Below are positions 8,844 through 17,819 of a DNA stretch of 64,000 nucleotides, in pieces (position 1 is the stretch's first letter; the number at the start of each line of letters is the position of its first letter). The stretch is taken from NCBI GenBank assembly GCA_018268255.1, contig JAFDWX010000008.1:215269-279268 (forward strand). The letters are read 5' to 3'. Both the position numbers and the translations under genes were made by a program. The DNA is from Armatimonadota bacterium. GTDB lineage: Bacteria > Armatimonadota > Fimbriimonadia > Fimbriimonadales > Fimbriimonadaceae. Under the pieces are notes generated by a model that worked only from the letters and a program-made list of their open reading frames with translations, was not told the DNA's origin and did no database searches.

Positions 8844-9389
8844 ATGCGCCTGAACCAGTCCATTCTCATATCTGTGCTTTTTGCAGTTCTTCTTGCTGCC
8901 CTTTGGGCATGCGGAGGAGGCGGCGGAGGAAGTGCAACCACTTCAGGATCATCATCAGGCTCCTCGTCCGGGTCCAGTTCTGGCAGCAGCTCCGGCAGTT
9001 CATCCGGAAGCAGTTCAGGTGGACTCAATGGCTTCAGCCGAGTCAGCGGCACCGTGATCGTGGAGTCCTTCAACACTCCCGTGCCCAGTATTAGTCTGCA
9101 GTTCTACACAGCATCGGGAGCACTAGCTGGGACAACGCAGACTGACACCTCTGGGGCTTTCACAATTGTCGTGCCCCCCGATACCACGCAGGTTCATGTT
9201 CTCAAGAGCTCAGTAAACGCAACCGTGTTTTACACCTCCTACTTGTTCCAAGCAAAGGCTTTTGCCATGAGCATTCCGACGTGCAGAGCGACTCTGCCGA
9301 CATTGACCGCCGATACGGCCACGGATATTGCCCCGATCCGTTTGATGTACCGATCGGGTCCTGTGCCTCCTCCTCCCAGCTGTCCCTAA
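8844..9389 (+). CDS. Lipoprotein with Ser/Gly linker and carboxypeptidase-regulatory-like domain
   Basis: 181 aa. The signal peptide ends in a lipobox (ALWAC, Cys about residue 23), so a lipid-anchored export is expected. A run of glycines and then a hexad-like SSSG repeat (about 33-60) form a flexible linker. The remaining domain (GTVIVESFNTPVPSISLQFY ... GTTQTDTSGAFTIVVPPDT) looks like a carboxypeptidase-regulatory/transthyretin-like beta sandwich. No catalytic residues are seen. It may be a surface-anchored binding protein. The stop codon is followed by 66 nt and the next plus-strand gene. Confidence 0.7.
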   Translation: MRLNQSILISVLFAVLLAALWACGGGGGGSATTSGSSSGSSSGSSSGSSSGSSSGSSSGGLNGFSRVSGTVIVESFNTPVPSISLQFYTASGALAGTTQTDTSGAFTIVVPPDTTQVHVLKSSVNATVFYTSYLFQAKAFAMSIPTCRATLPTLTADTATDIAPIRLMYRSGPVPPPPSCP

Positions 9390-9455
9390 AATTGCGCCTG
9401 TTGCACCCTTCGAACCGTAAGGATTAGTACAATAGGGAACGGATCGGCTGGGCGC

Positions 9456-10715
9456 ATGCAGGAACTGGAACAACAGCTAACTCCTTCGCGAATGGAAGGG
9501 TCCCAAGAGCTTGTGGACCTGGCGGAGGCTCTTGCTGCCCGGAGCGGTGGCGCGGTCGATGATGCGCTCATCCTCGCTGTGAGCGAGGCGACGGGAGTAA
9601 GCGAGGAATTTGTCCGGCTCGCCTTGATGCAGCGCGCAGCGGACACGAAGCGAACCTCGCTCGGCGTCAGGTTCAGTTCATTCTTTCTCTCGCTGAACCC
9701 AATGACTCGCCTCATGTTCGGAGGCAGCATGATCGGCTTTTTCATGGCAGCGTCCAATGTGATATCCCATTACTGGCGCTTGGGTCAGAACCTCACTACG
9801 TTCCTGATGATGGTCGGGCTGATGCTGGTGGGATGGATGGCCGTACGTGCTCGTGACGGAAAGCACGCCCTGGCTATGGGAGTATCGACCCTGTTTGGAG
9901 CGTGCGTAGGATTTGCGCTCGTGGGCACCTTTGCGAACCTCATCAGCGGAGAGCCTCGCTCATGGCTCGTACCTGAGATGCTCTTTATCGGGCTTCCGGC
10001 AGTTGCGTTCGGCTCGATCGCGTTTCAGTCGCTAGGCAAGAAAATGCTCAAGAAGTTGGGCGTCCGCGATGCGCAGGACGAGCGCCGAGAACTGCTTCAC
10101 CAACTTGTAGAAATTCAGGACAAACTGCGCGTCGGCCAGCGCCAGGTCAGCTTCCTGAGCATCGATATTGTCGGGAGTACGCGGCTTAAGTCGGTGGCGA
10201 ACTCACTGGCCGTGGAATTCACGTTTTCCGAATACCACACATTCGTCGAACGAGCCGTTCACAAGTTTCACGGAATGATACACAGCACAGCAGGCGATGG
10301 CGTGACGGCTGCCTTTGATACGCCGGAGCAGGCGTTTCAGGCCGCCCGAATGGTGCAGTCGGGCCTCCCGGAATTCAATCAGTACCGCAACCGGATCGGT
10401 GAGCCGGTTGTCCTGCGCGCCGGAATCCACCATGGCACCGTAACACCCCAAGGCGACGGAGTAGACACGGTCAACTTCGCAGAGGTTATCGATATTGCGG
10501 CGCACCTGCAGAAAGCCTGCCCTGCGGGCGGTATTACAGTCTCCGACCATGCTGCCTCGCTGTTGAGCGGTGGCGCGGGGTCTGTTGGTTCAGAGCAAAT
10601 CTTGGTTGATCGCGTTCCCGCCTGGATTTGGACGCCGAGAGTCGCAGCGCCCCTGGTTCAGGCAAAAACTGCGCCCGCATTTATGGTGCCTCCGCCCCCG
10701 CCGAGTGGCAAGTAG
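9456..10715 (+). CDS. Membrane-bound adenylate/guanylate cyclase (class III)
   Basis: 419 aa. The N-terminus (about 1-60) is soluble and helical. Residues about 80-190 hold four hydrophobic segments, so a membrane anchor is likely. A short helical linker (DERRELLHQLVEIQDKLRVG) connects to a C-terminal class III cyclase homology domain. Metal-binding aspartates are expected in VSFLSIDIVGSTRLKS and STAGDGVTAAFD, and VLRAGIHHGTV and DIAAHLQKA follow as in Rv1264-type cyclases. It would make cAMP or cGMP from the nucleotide triphosphate. Substrate choice is not readable with confidence. A proline-rich tail ends the protein. A second possible start is ATG 9492. Confidence 0.85.
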   Translation: MQELEQQLTPSRMEGSQELVDLAEALAARSGGAVDDALILAVSEATGVSEEFVRLALMQRAADTKRTSLGVRFSSFFLSLNPMTRLMFGGSMIGFFMAASNVISHYWRLGQNLTTFLMMVGLMLVGWMAVRARDGKHALAMGVSTLFGACVGFALVGTFANLISGEPRSWLVPEMLFIGLPAVAFGSIAFQSLGKKMLKKLGVRDAQDERRELLHQLVEIQDKLRVGQRQVSFLSIDIVGSTRLKSVANSLAVEFTFSEYHTFVERAVHKFHGMIHSTAGDGVTAAFDTPEQAFQAARMVQSGLPEFNQYRNRIGEPVVLRAGIHHGTVTPQGDGVDTVNFAEVIDIAAHLQKACPAGGITVSDHAASLLSGGAGSVGSEQILVDRVPAWIWTPRVAAPLVQAKTAPAFMVPPPPPSGK

Positions 10716-10730
10716 GGTATCCCTTTTCAC

Positions 10731-12008
10731 GTGAGCAATAAGTCGTTCGGACTCAGTCCTCGAATTGCCAAGCAGACTGTCATCGGTCTGTTTCTCATCG
10801 CGGGCCTTTTTTGGGGTTACCAAAAATTCAAGGACTATATGGTGGACCCGGATTCCGGCGTTGCGGACTCTGTGGGCATGATCGCGGCGATCGAACAAAA
10901 AGGCAATGGTCAGCAGGCGGTGGTCTTCTCCGCAGATGGCACCAAAAAACCGTGTCCTGACTATGTCGATGGAACGACTGACAAGGACATTGCGTGGCGA
11001 CCCGACGGCAATAGGCTCTTTCTCAGCAGCGACCGCGAGAAGGGAGTATTTCAGATTTTTCGATGGAATCTTGCCAACGACAAGGTCCAGGCTCGGACGG
11101 CAGGAACGCTCAGTAAGTCTCATGTCGCGTTCGGACCTCCAGGGTTCAAGGATCAGAAAACCGCACTCGTAACCGTGGGAGGGTTCGTCCAGGAGTTCTC
11201 GCCTCGTGACTCGACTTTGCGCCAAGTTCTTCCACCTGTGGGAAACACCCCGGGCACCTCTGAGGAAGGGGGCGGAGGGATTGGCAGTTTCGACTCGCTT
11301 TATCGCGATATTGGATCGAGCTTCCGAGAGGCACGCTGGTCGAAGGATCGCAAAGGCGTATTCGCGGTCCTCGATGGCGAAGTGGGAGAGTCTCTCATCT
11401 ATCAGTCGCTCGCCGTAGAAAAAAAGGCTGATGAATCGGAAGGTCTGGTAAAGCCCCAGGTTTTGGTGACTGGCAATCGAATCGAGTTTGACGTTGCTGA
11501 GGATGGACGAATCGTGTACGCCGTTCTGGATTTTCGATATTTGAATCCTAACCAGATCCCCAAAGAAGCTATCAAGAACGGAGTTGCCGTGGCTCCCTAT
11601 ATGAACGGCGTTTTCGTTGCGGACTTTTTCGCCACAAAGCCATCGCTGGTAACTTTGGGCTTGAGTGCGAACCGCGAAAACGCGATTAGTCGCCCCCGAT
11701 TTGCGCCAGATGGCAAATCAATCATCTGTCGCGTCGGCAAACTGTCTGAGGCGCTTGATTTTGAAACCATTGGTGTCATCCGCGCACCCGTTGAGGAAGG
11801 CGGATTGAGAAACGGAACCGGAGTTGTTCGCGGAGAAATCTTGGACTACGATTGGTCGCCAGATGGATCAAAGATCGTTTTCTGTGAACGTGTCGGCGGC
11901 AAAAGGCGGCTGTTTGTCACGAATTCCGATGGGTCAGAACGAAAGGATCTCAGTTCACCCGACGTTGATACGTTCGAACCGCGCTTCAGCCCACAAGTTA
12001 AACCGTGA
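10731..12008 (+). CDS. Membrane-anchored TolB/WD40-like beta-propeller protein
   Basis: 425 aa from a GTG start (10731), 15 nt after the cyclase stop. An N-terminal membrane anchor (about 15-35, TVIGLFLIAGLFWGYQKF) precedes PD40-type blades: RPDGNRLFLSSDREKGVFQI, RFAPDGKSIICRVGK, and DWSPDGSKIVFCERVGGKRR with NSDGSERKDL. Such propellers usually mediate protein or cell-wall contacts. The stop overlaps the GTG start of prmC (GTGA), indicating a single transcript with prmC-def-fmt. Function unknown. Confidence 0.75.
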   Translation: MSNKSFGLSPRIAKQTVIGLFLIAGLFWGYQKFKDYMVDPDSGVADSVGMIAAIEQKGNGQQAVVFSADGTKKPCPDYVDGTTDKDIAWRPDGNRLFLSSDREKGVFQIFRWNLANDKVQARTAGTLSKSHVAFGPPGFKDQKTALVTVGGFVQEFSPRDSTLRQVLPPVGNTPGTSEEGGGGIGSFDSLYRDIGSSFREARWSKDRKGVFAVLDGEVGESLIYQSLAVEKKADESEGLVKPQVLVTGNRIEFDVAEDGRIVYAVLDFRYLNPNQIPKEAIKNGVAVAPYMNGVFVADFFATKPSLVTLGLSANRENAISRPRFAPDGKSIICRVGKLSEALDFETIGVIRAPVEEGGLRNGTGVVRGEILDYDWSPDGSKIVFCERVGGKRRLFVTNSDGSERKDLSSPDVDTFEPRFSPQVKP

Positions 12009-12823
12009 CCATTCGAGACTTCCTGGCGGGAGTTACCGAGGTCCTCGGTCGCGCGGGCATTCCGACTCCTTCATTGGATGCCCAGGTCCTTGTTGCCGAT
12101 TCACTTGGTGTGGATCGCCCATGGCTTTTTGCCCACGACATGGATGTGTACGACCCGAAAAGAATCGGGAATCGAGTCACACGCAGATTGGCTGGCGAAC
12201 CCATCGCTTACATTGTCGGATGGAGGGAGTTTTTCGGGCGGAGATTTGCCGTGGGGCCAGGAGTGCTTATTCCGCGGCCAGAGACCGAAATTTTGGTCCA
12301 AGCTGTACTCGATCTTGCCACGACCGGTGTGGTGGTGGACTTCGGTGCCGGATCGGGTTGCATTTCCCATACGCTCGCACTTGAATGCCCACGAATGCGA
12401 GTTTTTGGCATGGAGCGCGACCCAGAAGCACTGATCTGGGCAAATCGTAACCGCACCTCACTGTGTTCTGATGCGCGATTGCTGAGAGCAGAGGATCTCA
12501 AGGGATTTGCGCTTCGATCTGTCGATGCCTTAGTTTCGAATCCGCCCTACGTCGCGACCAGCGATGCTCTCGGCCCAGGAGTTGCGGAATTTGAGCCCTC
12601 CGGCGCCCTCTTTGCTGGCGAAGATGGCCTGGATGCTTACCGAATGATCCTAGAGCAAGCTGGGCCGATTCTCAAACCACAAGCACGGGTGTTCTTTGAA
12701 ATCGGGATGGGCCAGCACGATGCCATCGTCGGGTTGGCGTCCGCATTCGGATTCGTGGAGATCGATCGGAGGTTGGACCTTGCAGGGATCATGCGTGTAC
12801 TCGTGTTCGAACCCGCATCATAA
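12005..12823 (+). CDS. prmC: Release factor glutamine methyltransferase PrmC
   Basis: 272 aa from GTG 12005. It methylates the Gln of the GGQ motif in RF1/RF2. An N-terminal helical domain binds the factor; a Rossmann methyltransferase follows, with VVDFGAGSGCISHTLA for S-adenosylmethionine and the NPPY catalytic motif (SNPPYVATSD). The RRLAGEPIAYIVG and GVLIPRPETEIL segments are typical of PrmC. It heads a translation-initiation/termination cluster with def and fmt. prfA, its usual neighbour, is absent. Confidence 0.94.
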   Translation: MTIRDFLAGVTEVLGRAGIPTPSLDAQVLVADSLGVDRPWLFAHDMDVYDPKRIGNRVTRRLAGEPIAYIVGWREFFGRRFAVGPGVLIPRPETEILVQAVLDLATTGVVVDFGAGSGCISHTLALECPRMRVFGMERDPEALIWANRNRTSLCSDARLLRAEDLKGFALRSVDALVSNPPYVATSDALGPGVAEFEPSGALFAGEDGLDAYRMILEQAGPILKPQARVFFEIGMGQHDAIVGLASAFGFVEIDRRLDLAGIMRVLVFEPAS

Positions 12824-12832
12824 TAGAGAGCG

Positions 12833-13372
12833 ATGGAGATCGTCGTCCCAGACGAGTTTAAGCACCTTTACGTCACGAATGCCGAGCGTCCGGTAATCAA
12901 AATCCCGCACCCGGTACTGCGCCAACGTGCCAACGACGTGACTGAAATCACCCGAAAGACTTCTAAGTTGATCGACGAGATGATTCAGATCATGAAGCTT
13001 GCTCGGGGAATCGGTTTGGCTGCTCCGCAAGTCGGCGTGGGTAAGCGGATCATTATCGTGGCACCAGAAGGAATGAAGCCAACGGCTTTGGTCAATCCTG
13101 TGATCGTAGAGAGTGAGGGCGAAAGTTTGGGACAGGAAGGGTGCTTGAGTATTCCTGGACTGTACGGAAACGTGTTTCGTTCCCACAGGATCGTCGTGGA
13201 AGCTTACGATCGCAACGGCAAACCGATAGGTTACGAGTTGGAAGGGATGCCTGCCCGAGTGGTCCAACATGAGATCGATCATCTCGACGGCGTTCTATTT
13301 ATTGACAAGGTTTTGCCAGAAACTCTGCACTGGCAAGACCCTGATGCATCGGATGACGATACCGTCGAATGA
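12833..13372 (+). CDS. def: Peptide deformylase
   Basis: 179 aa. It removes the N-formyl group from nascent proteins. All three family motifs are intact: GIGLAAPQVG, EGCLSIPG (Cys metal ligand) and QHEIDHLDG (HExxH with two His ligands and the catalytic Glu). The start ATG lies 9 nt after the prmC stop. The stop overlaps the fmt start (ATGA), coupling the formylating and deformylating enzymes. Confidence 0.97.
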   Translation: MEIVVPDEFKHLYVTNAERPVIKIPHPVLRQRANDVTEITRKTSKLIDEMIQIMKLARGIGLAAPQVGVGKRIIIVAPEGMKPTALVNPVIVESEGESLGQEGCLSIPGLYGNVFRSHRIVVEAYDRNGKPIGYELEGMPARVVQHEIDHLDGVLFIDKVLPETLHWQDPDASDDDTVE

Positions 13373-14289
13373 AGATCGTCTACTTCGGCACTGCCTCGTT
13401 TGCCGTTCCCGCTCTTCGCCAACTTGCGCCACACGTTCGCCTCGTCGTTTCCCAGCCAGATCGGCCGACCGGGCGAGGGCTCAAGATGCACTCCACCCCT
13501 GTATCCGAGGTGGCTCGCGAGTTGGGGATTCCCTTGATCACCCCAGAAAAATGCCGTGCTCCGGAGGTGATCGAACAGATCATCGCCGTCGAGCCAGATG
13601 TCAACGTTGTTGCGGCGTACGGCCAGATTCTCAACCAAAAGTTGCTAGATTCGGCCCTGAGGGGAAGCGTCAACTTACATGGATCGATCCTGCCGAAATA
13701 CCGCGGTGCAGCTCCGATCCAGCGCGCCATTCTTTTGGGGGAGACGAGCACAGGTGTCACCCTGATGCAGATGGACCGCGGGATGGATTCGGGGGATATT
13801 ATCGCGATTTCCGAAACGCCGATCCTTGCCGAGGAAACCTACGGTGCACTTCAGGACCGCCTTGCGGAAATAGCCGCTGAGCTCATGAAGGCCTGGATAG
13901 AGCGAATTGTGAGAGGGGACTATCCCCGCGAGCCCCAAGACCATCAGGCGATGACTTTGGCTCCAAAGGTGGACAAGGGTGAAGCTCGACTCGATGTTAG
14001 TCAACCGGTTCACGGAGAATACAATCGGTGGAGGGCCTTTACACCGAGTCCGGGAGCCTTTCTCGATACAAAGCGTGGGATGCTGCGGATCCAAGAGGCA
14101 AGGCTCTCAGGAGTCGTCGCTAACCACGGAACTTTGGTCCAATCGGAAGGCGGCTGGCACCTCGGGTTTCACGATGGCTCTATCCAATTGATCACGGTCC
14201 AGCCCGCCGGAAAACCCCAGATGTCGATGCGGGATTACGTCAATGGAGCGCGACTGCAATCTGGTGAGCGATTGGTCGAACAATCCTAA
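13369..14289 (+). CDS. fmt: Methionyl-tRNA formyltransferase
   Basis: 306 aa. It formylates Met-tRNAfMet using 10-formyltetrahydrofolate. Signature elements include MKIVYFGTASFAVPALR, the formyltransferase motif region NLHGSILPKYRGAAPIQRAI, and MDRGMDSGDIIA. The C-terminal OB-like tRNA-binding domain follows (about 200-306). It is the last gene of the prmC-def-fmt run. A weak hairpin (CCTCTCGG / CCGGGAGG, no U-tract) follows the stop codon. Confidence 0.96.
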   Translation: MKIVYFGTASFAVPALRQLAPHVRLVVSQPDRPTGRGLKMHSTPVSEVARELGIPLITPEKCRAPEVIEQIIAVEPDVNVVAAYGQILNQKLLDSALRGSVNLHGSILPKYRGAAPIQRAILLGETSTGVTLMQMDRGMDSGDIIAISETPILAEETYGALQDRLAEIAAELMKAWIERIVRGDYPREPQDHQAMTLAPKVDKGEARLDVSQPVHGEYNRWRAFTPSPGAFLDTKRGMLRIQEARLSGVVANHGTLVQSEGGWHLGFHDGSIQLITVQPAGKPQMSMRDYVNGARLQSGERLVEQS

Positions 14290-14385
14290 ATCCCTCTCGG
14301 TAAATGTGCTTGATTTAGCTCCGGGAGGCGACATTTCCCATATGGAGTTACCAGTTTCTGTCACATGAAGGGGGTTTGGCATGGG

Positions 14386-14415
14386 TTCAACGATGTATCA
14401 TCATGCCTGGATAAT
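14386..14415 (+). promoter_or_regulatory. Candidate promoter of the PEP-CTERM gene
   Basis: TTCAAC at 14386-14391 and GATAAT at 14410-14415 are separated by 18 nt. GATAAT differs from the sigma-70 -10 consensus at one position, while the -35 is weak. The site lies 48 nt upstream of the start codon of the PEP-CTERM protein in the 174-nt gap after fmt. Assignment is by eye only. Confidence 0.3.
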
Positions 14416-14463
14416 CGTGCCTAGGAGTTTCAGGCATCTGATTTGACAAAGGGGACCAAAAGT

Positions 14464-15255
14464 ATGAGCAAAGGAACAGTACTTATTTCGCTTGCTGCTG
14501 TTTTCGGTGCGACTGCGGCTAACGCCCATCTCACTGATTGCCAGTACCATGCGATCATTCTTGATAACCCCGTCCAAAATTCTGATGCCGGCAAAATCAA
14601 CCAGATCAAAGCCAGCAACAAGGTGGACGGCACCGACCTCGCTTTCTATGCGAACTTCGATCAGGCGAGCAACAACAAGAAGGCCAATGGCTTCTGGTTG
14701 GTGCTGAGCCCAGGACCGAATCCAAAGGGCAAGGCCGGCGAACTCGCAATCTTTTACTTTGATGCGAGCAACACGTCCAGCCCGGTTCTGACCTCCTACG
14801 TGTACAACGGCGTTAACGGCGATAACAGCTTTAACAACGGCAACGGCGTGGGCGGCCCGGCAGACAAGATCGTTTCTTCCAAGAACCTCACCAACTGGAT
14901 CAAGGACCTCACCGTTAAGGATGAGGCCAATGGAACCCGAACTCTCGGATTCCGCATCGATCCGACCGTGGTGAATGGATACAACCCGATGTACAACCAG
15001 GGCGTGCCTTACACCGGAGCGAAGTTCGATCAGAAGATCGGCATTTGGTTCCACCCTGTTAACGGTCTTGAGACCAAGTACGGCGTGGATGGATTCTTGA
15101 CCAAGTTCGCTTACGCAAAGCAGGGTTGGTACGATTCACCAGATGGTGGCCTGACCACTCAGTGCAGCACCGATCCTGTACCAGAGCCGGCTTCCATGGC
15201 AGCTCTAGGACTTGGCGTTGCTTCGATTCTGCGACGCAAATCGCGAAAGGCGTAA
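14464..15255 (+). CDS. PEP-CTERM-sorted secreted protein
   Basis: 263 aa from the ATG at 14464, preceded by AAAGGGGA. A TTG start at 14443 would add seven residues without a Shine-Dalgarno site. A signal peptide (MSKGTVLISLAAVFGATAANA) is followed by a mostly beta-type, Asn/Gly-rich mature region with no recognised enzyme motif. The C-terminus is a textbook PEP-CTERM signal: VPEPAS, a hydrophobic helix (MAALGLGVASIL), then the basic tail RRKSRKA. Such proteins are cleaved and anchored or released by an exosortase; a matching exosortase/EpsI pair lies at 60.2-61.7 kb. It is a single-gene transcription unit closed by a strong terminator. Confidence 0.85.
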   Translation: MSKGTVLISLAAVFGATAANAHLTDCQYHAIILDNPVQNSDAGKINQIKASNKVDGTDLAFYANFDQASNNKKANGFWLVLSPGPNPKGKAGELAIFYFDASNTSSPVLTSYVYNGVNGDNSFNNGNGVGGPADKIVSSKNLTNWIKDLTVKDEANGTRTLGFRIDPTVVNGYNPMYNQGVPYTGAKFDQKIGIWFHPVNGLETKYGVDGFLTKFAYAKQGWYDSPDGGLTTQCSTDPVPEPASMAALGLGVASILRRKSRKA

Positions 15256-15275
15256 GCTCCTTCGCTCAAAAACTA

Positions 15276-15314
15276 ATCGGCTCATCCCATTGCGGGATGG
15301 GTCGATTTTGTTCT
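15276..15314 (+). terminator. Strong intrinsic terminator after the PEP-CTERM gene
   Basis: A 13-bp stem (15276-15288 with 15294-15306, two G-U wobbles) encloses a 5-nt loop ATTGC and is followed by TTTGTTCT. The core CATCCC/GGGATG is perfect. It sits 20 nt after the stop codon. Confidence 0.85.
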
Positions 15315-15332
15315 AGGTAGGCTTGATCAGCA

Positions 15333-16496
15333 ATGAACCGAGTTCAGTTGGGAATTGAGAAGCTGGTCGACAAAGATTGGGGGGAGTACCGCAACAAGCG
15401 TGTTGGGCTGGTATGTAACCAGGCGTCAATCTTGAGTGATTACCGCCATGTGCTGGACCACGCGCTGCAGGCGCGACTGGACCTCGGTGCGGTGTTCGGC
15501 CCCCAGCATGGAATTTGGGGCCACACCCAGGACAACATGATCGAATGGGAGGGCTACCGCGATGAACAGCGGAACGTTATCTTCCACTCCCTTTACGGTG
15601 AAAATCGAAAGCCAACCGCGGAGATGCTGCGCGGTTTGGATGCTCTGATCATCGATCTCCCAGATGTCGGATCTCGGTACTACACGTTCCAGTGGACCAT
15701 GGCGCTCTGTATGGAAGCGTGCGACGAAGAGGGGATTCCCGTGGTCGTAACGGATCGCCCCAACCCGATCGGCGGCTATCAGACTGAAGGAACGATGCTG
15801 GATATGGAATACACCAGCTTTGTCGGGCTGTTTCCAATTCCCACACGTCCCGGCCTTACGATCGGTGAATTGGCGAAACACTTCAAGCGGATGTACTTTC
15901 CCGATCTCGATTTGAAGATCATCAAGATGGACGGTTGGGAGCGGGCCATGTACTTCCCTGAAACTGGTCTGCCTTGGGTGATGCCGTCCCCCAATATGCC
16001 CACAGTTGATACGGCATTGGTTTATCCTGGCCAGTGCTTGTTGGAGGGTACGCAGGTCAGCGAAGGCCGAGGAACGACCCGGCCCTTCGAGATGTTCGGT
16101 GCTCCCTATTTCGATGTGCCATCGTTCTGCGAGGAGCTCGGTCGCCTGAAACTCAACGGCGTTGCTTTTCGGCCGATTCAGTTCGAACCCACGTTCCACA
16201 AGTTCGCGAAGCAGGTGTGCCAGGGCGCTTTCATTCACGTCACCGACCGCAACGCTTTTGAGCCCGTGCTCACTTCCGTCGGGATTCTGCAAACGCTCCT
16301 GAAGCTCTATCGCGAGCAGTTTCAGTGGTCTGATCCACCGTACGAGTATGTCTACGATCGTCAGCCGATCGATCTGCTTCTTGGCTCCAAGTGGCTCCGG
16401 CGCGCTGTGGAGGAGGGCTCACCAATTGACTGGATTCGAGATCAAATGCGCGCTGAATCCAAGGGATTCCTGAACGATATTGACTTTCTTTACTGA
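15333..16496 (+). CDS. DUF1343/NamZ-like exo-beta-N-acetylmuramidase
   Basis: 387 aa. The sequence matches the DUF1343 (GH171, NamZ) family: KRVGLVCNQASIL, AVFGPQHGIWG, DALIIDLPDVGSRYYTFQWT, VVVTDRPNPIGG, LPWVMPSPNMPTVDTALVYP and EGRGTTRPFEMFGAP. The B. subtilis NamZ removes MurNAc from the non-reducing end of cell-wall glycan. Unlike that secreted enzyme, no signal peptide is visible here, and MNRVQLGIEKL begins directly with the fold. A cytoplasmic role in wall-sugar recycling is inferred, or a start upstream was missed, but the terminator just before leaves no room. Confidence 0.85.
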   Translation: MNRVQLGIEKLVDKDWGEYRNKRVGLVCNQASILSDYRHVLDHALQARLDLGAVFGPQHGIWGHTQDNMIEWEGYRDEQRNVIFHSLYGENRKPTAEMLRGLDALIIDLPDVGSRYYTFQWTMALCMEACDEEGIPVVVTDRPNPIGGYQTEGTMLDMEYTSFVGLFPIPTRPGLTIGELAKHFKRMYFPDLDLKIIKMDGWERAMYFPETGLPWVMPSPNMPTVDTALVYPGQCLLEGTQVSEGRGTTRPFEMFGAPYFDVPSFCEELGRLKLNGVAFRPIQFEPTFHKFAKQVCQGAFIHVTDRNAFEPVLTSVGILQTLLKLYREQFQWSDPPYEYVYDRQPIDLLLGSKWLRRAVEEGSPIDWIRDQMRAESKGFLNDIDFLY

Positions 16497-16538
16497 AGCC
16501 TTTGGCTCCTAGCTCGATGCGATGCATAATATGGGCGC

Positions 16539-16868
16539 ATGAAGCTGTGCGTTTGCGTTGTCCATAACCGAGATCGGAATAGGCTCAGCGACGAGTTGAT
16601 TCGAACTGGGTTTAAGTTCACCGTGATTGGCTCCAGTGGTGGCTTTCTGCGAGAAGGGAACACCACCGTTCTGATCGGTGTAGAGGAAACTGAGTTGGAT
16701 ACTTTGATGCACGTGATCGGAACAAATTGTCAGACTCGTGAGCAAATCGTCAACATCGGCCCCTACGAAGCAAATCCCGCAGCGGCATTTATCTCAAGCC
16801 CAGTAAAAGTACCTGTTGGTGGTGCGGTGGTCTTTGTCCTTCCCGTCGATCGCTGGGAAAGATTCTAG
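16539..16868 (+). CDS. darA: PII-like cyclic di-AMP receptor protein
   Basis: 109 aa, matching DarA/PstA (DUF970): MKLCVCVVHNRDRNRLSDEL, GFKFTVIGSSGGFLREGNTT, LIGVEETELDTLM, and VGGAVVFVLPVDRWERF. These PII-fold trimers bind cyclic di-AMP at the subunit interfaces. What the protein controls is generally unknown. The stop codon abuts the ATG of holB. In Bacillota darA also lies beside holB (tmk-darA-yaaR-holB), so this linkage is conserved across phyla. A diadenylate cyclase is not in the window. Confidence 0.9.
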   Translation: MKLCVCVVHNRDRNRLSDELIRTGFKFTVIGSSGGFLREGNTTVLIGVEETELDTLMHVIGTNCQTREQIVNIGPYEANPAAAFISSPVKVPVGGAVVFVLPVDRWERF

Positions 16869-17804
16869 ATGGCCATCTCGTCCCAGAGCACGGTGCAGGC
16901 GCTGATCGATGCGGACCAACGAGTCCATGCAGTCCTCTTGTACGGATCGGACGACGCAATCCGTGAGGGCTTGGCGCGACGCTTAGCGCAAGGTTGGCTG
17001 TGTACTTCGGAGGCCCTTCGTCCTTGTGGCGAATGTGACTCATGCCGAGCTTTTGAGAAAGGGAACTCCCTTGACCTCCGCGATGTCTCTCCGAGCGGTC
17101 CTCAAAATTTGATCCGACTTCAATCAATCGCCGAACCCAGTACGCGAGATCCTGGCGATACTACGCAACCGATCAGTGAGTTTGTGCAGCGGCCACCCTA
17201 CAAGGCAAGAAGAAAGGTCGTGCTCATTCATGATGCCGACCGCATGAACAGTGCTGCAGCCAATGCGTTGCTCAAAATGCTTGAGGAACCTCTCCCACGG
17301 GTTGCCATGATCCTCACCGTGGCGGCTGTTGGAAGCGTCTTGCCAACCATCCTCTCAAGGTGTCTGTGCGTCGCTTGCGCCAGCCCGAGTGAGTTGGACA
17401 TCGCAAACGAAATGGAACAAGTTTTGGCCGATGGAACCCAGGGACGACTGGATGCTGTGCGAAGCAAGACCGAGTTCTATACAAGCCTGTGGAGCGTGTT
17501 CCAGAACATTGAGCGGGCGCCAGCGTCTGCAGGATTAGGGATAGCCGAAAAGTTTCGGGCCGTGGCGTCGCTATACGGTGGGGAACAGGTTCCCGCACGG
17601 GTTATTCAGGCGGAGATGCTCCATTCCTTGGGTCTTTGGGTCCGGAACACTTGGCCTGCGGACGTCGAAGCTCGTAGACTAGTGGCAGAGGCGCACCGGA
17701 GAGTGGTGGGAAACGTGGATTTTGCGATTGCCACAGACCCGATGTTTTGCCGGCTTTTGGTGAACGCAAACAACTCGGAACTAAGTTCACGCCGACAGGT
17801 GTAA
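16869..17804 (+). CDS. holB: DNA polymerase III subunit delta'
   Basis: 311 aa. It is a clamp-loader subunit. The zinc module CGECDSCRAF (about 56-65) is intact. The P-loop position is degenerate (LLYGSDDAIREGLA), as expected for a non-ATP-binding delta' subunit. The sensor-like region KVVLIHDADRMNSAAANALL, LKMLEEPLPRVAMIL and the SRC motif (ILSRCLCV) fit. Its start is flush with the darA stop. Confidence 0.92.
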   Translation: MAISSQSTVQALIDADQRVHAVLLYGSDDAIREGLARRLAQGWLCTSEALRPCGECDSCRAFEKGNSLDLRDVSPSGPQNLIRLQSIAEPSTRDPGDTTQPISEFVQRPPYKARRKVVLIHDADRMNSAAANALLKMLEEPLPRVAMILTVAAVGSVLPTILSRCLCVACASPSELDIANEMEQVLADGTQGRLDAVRSKTEFYTSLWSVFQNIERAPASAGLGIAEKFRAVASLYGGEQVPARVIQAEMLHSLGLWVRNTWPADVEARRLVAEAHRRVVGNVDFAIATDPMFCRLLVNANNSELSSRRQV

Positions 17805-17819
17805 TTGAAAAAGGAGATC

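Noticed and set aside
8930-9025. Ser/Gly hexad repeat as a CRISPR or DNA tandem repeat
   Set aside because: The repeat is at protein level with varied Ser codons inside an intact lipoprotein frame, and there are no spacers.
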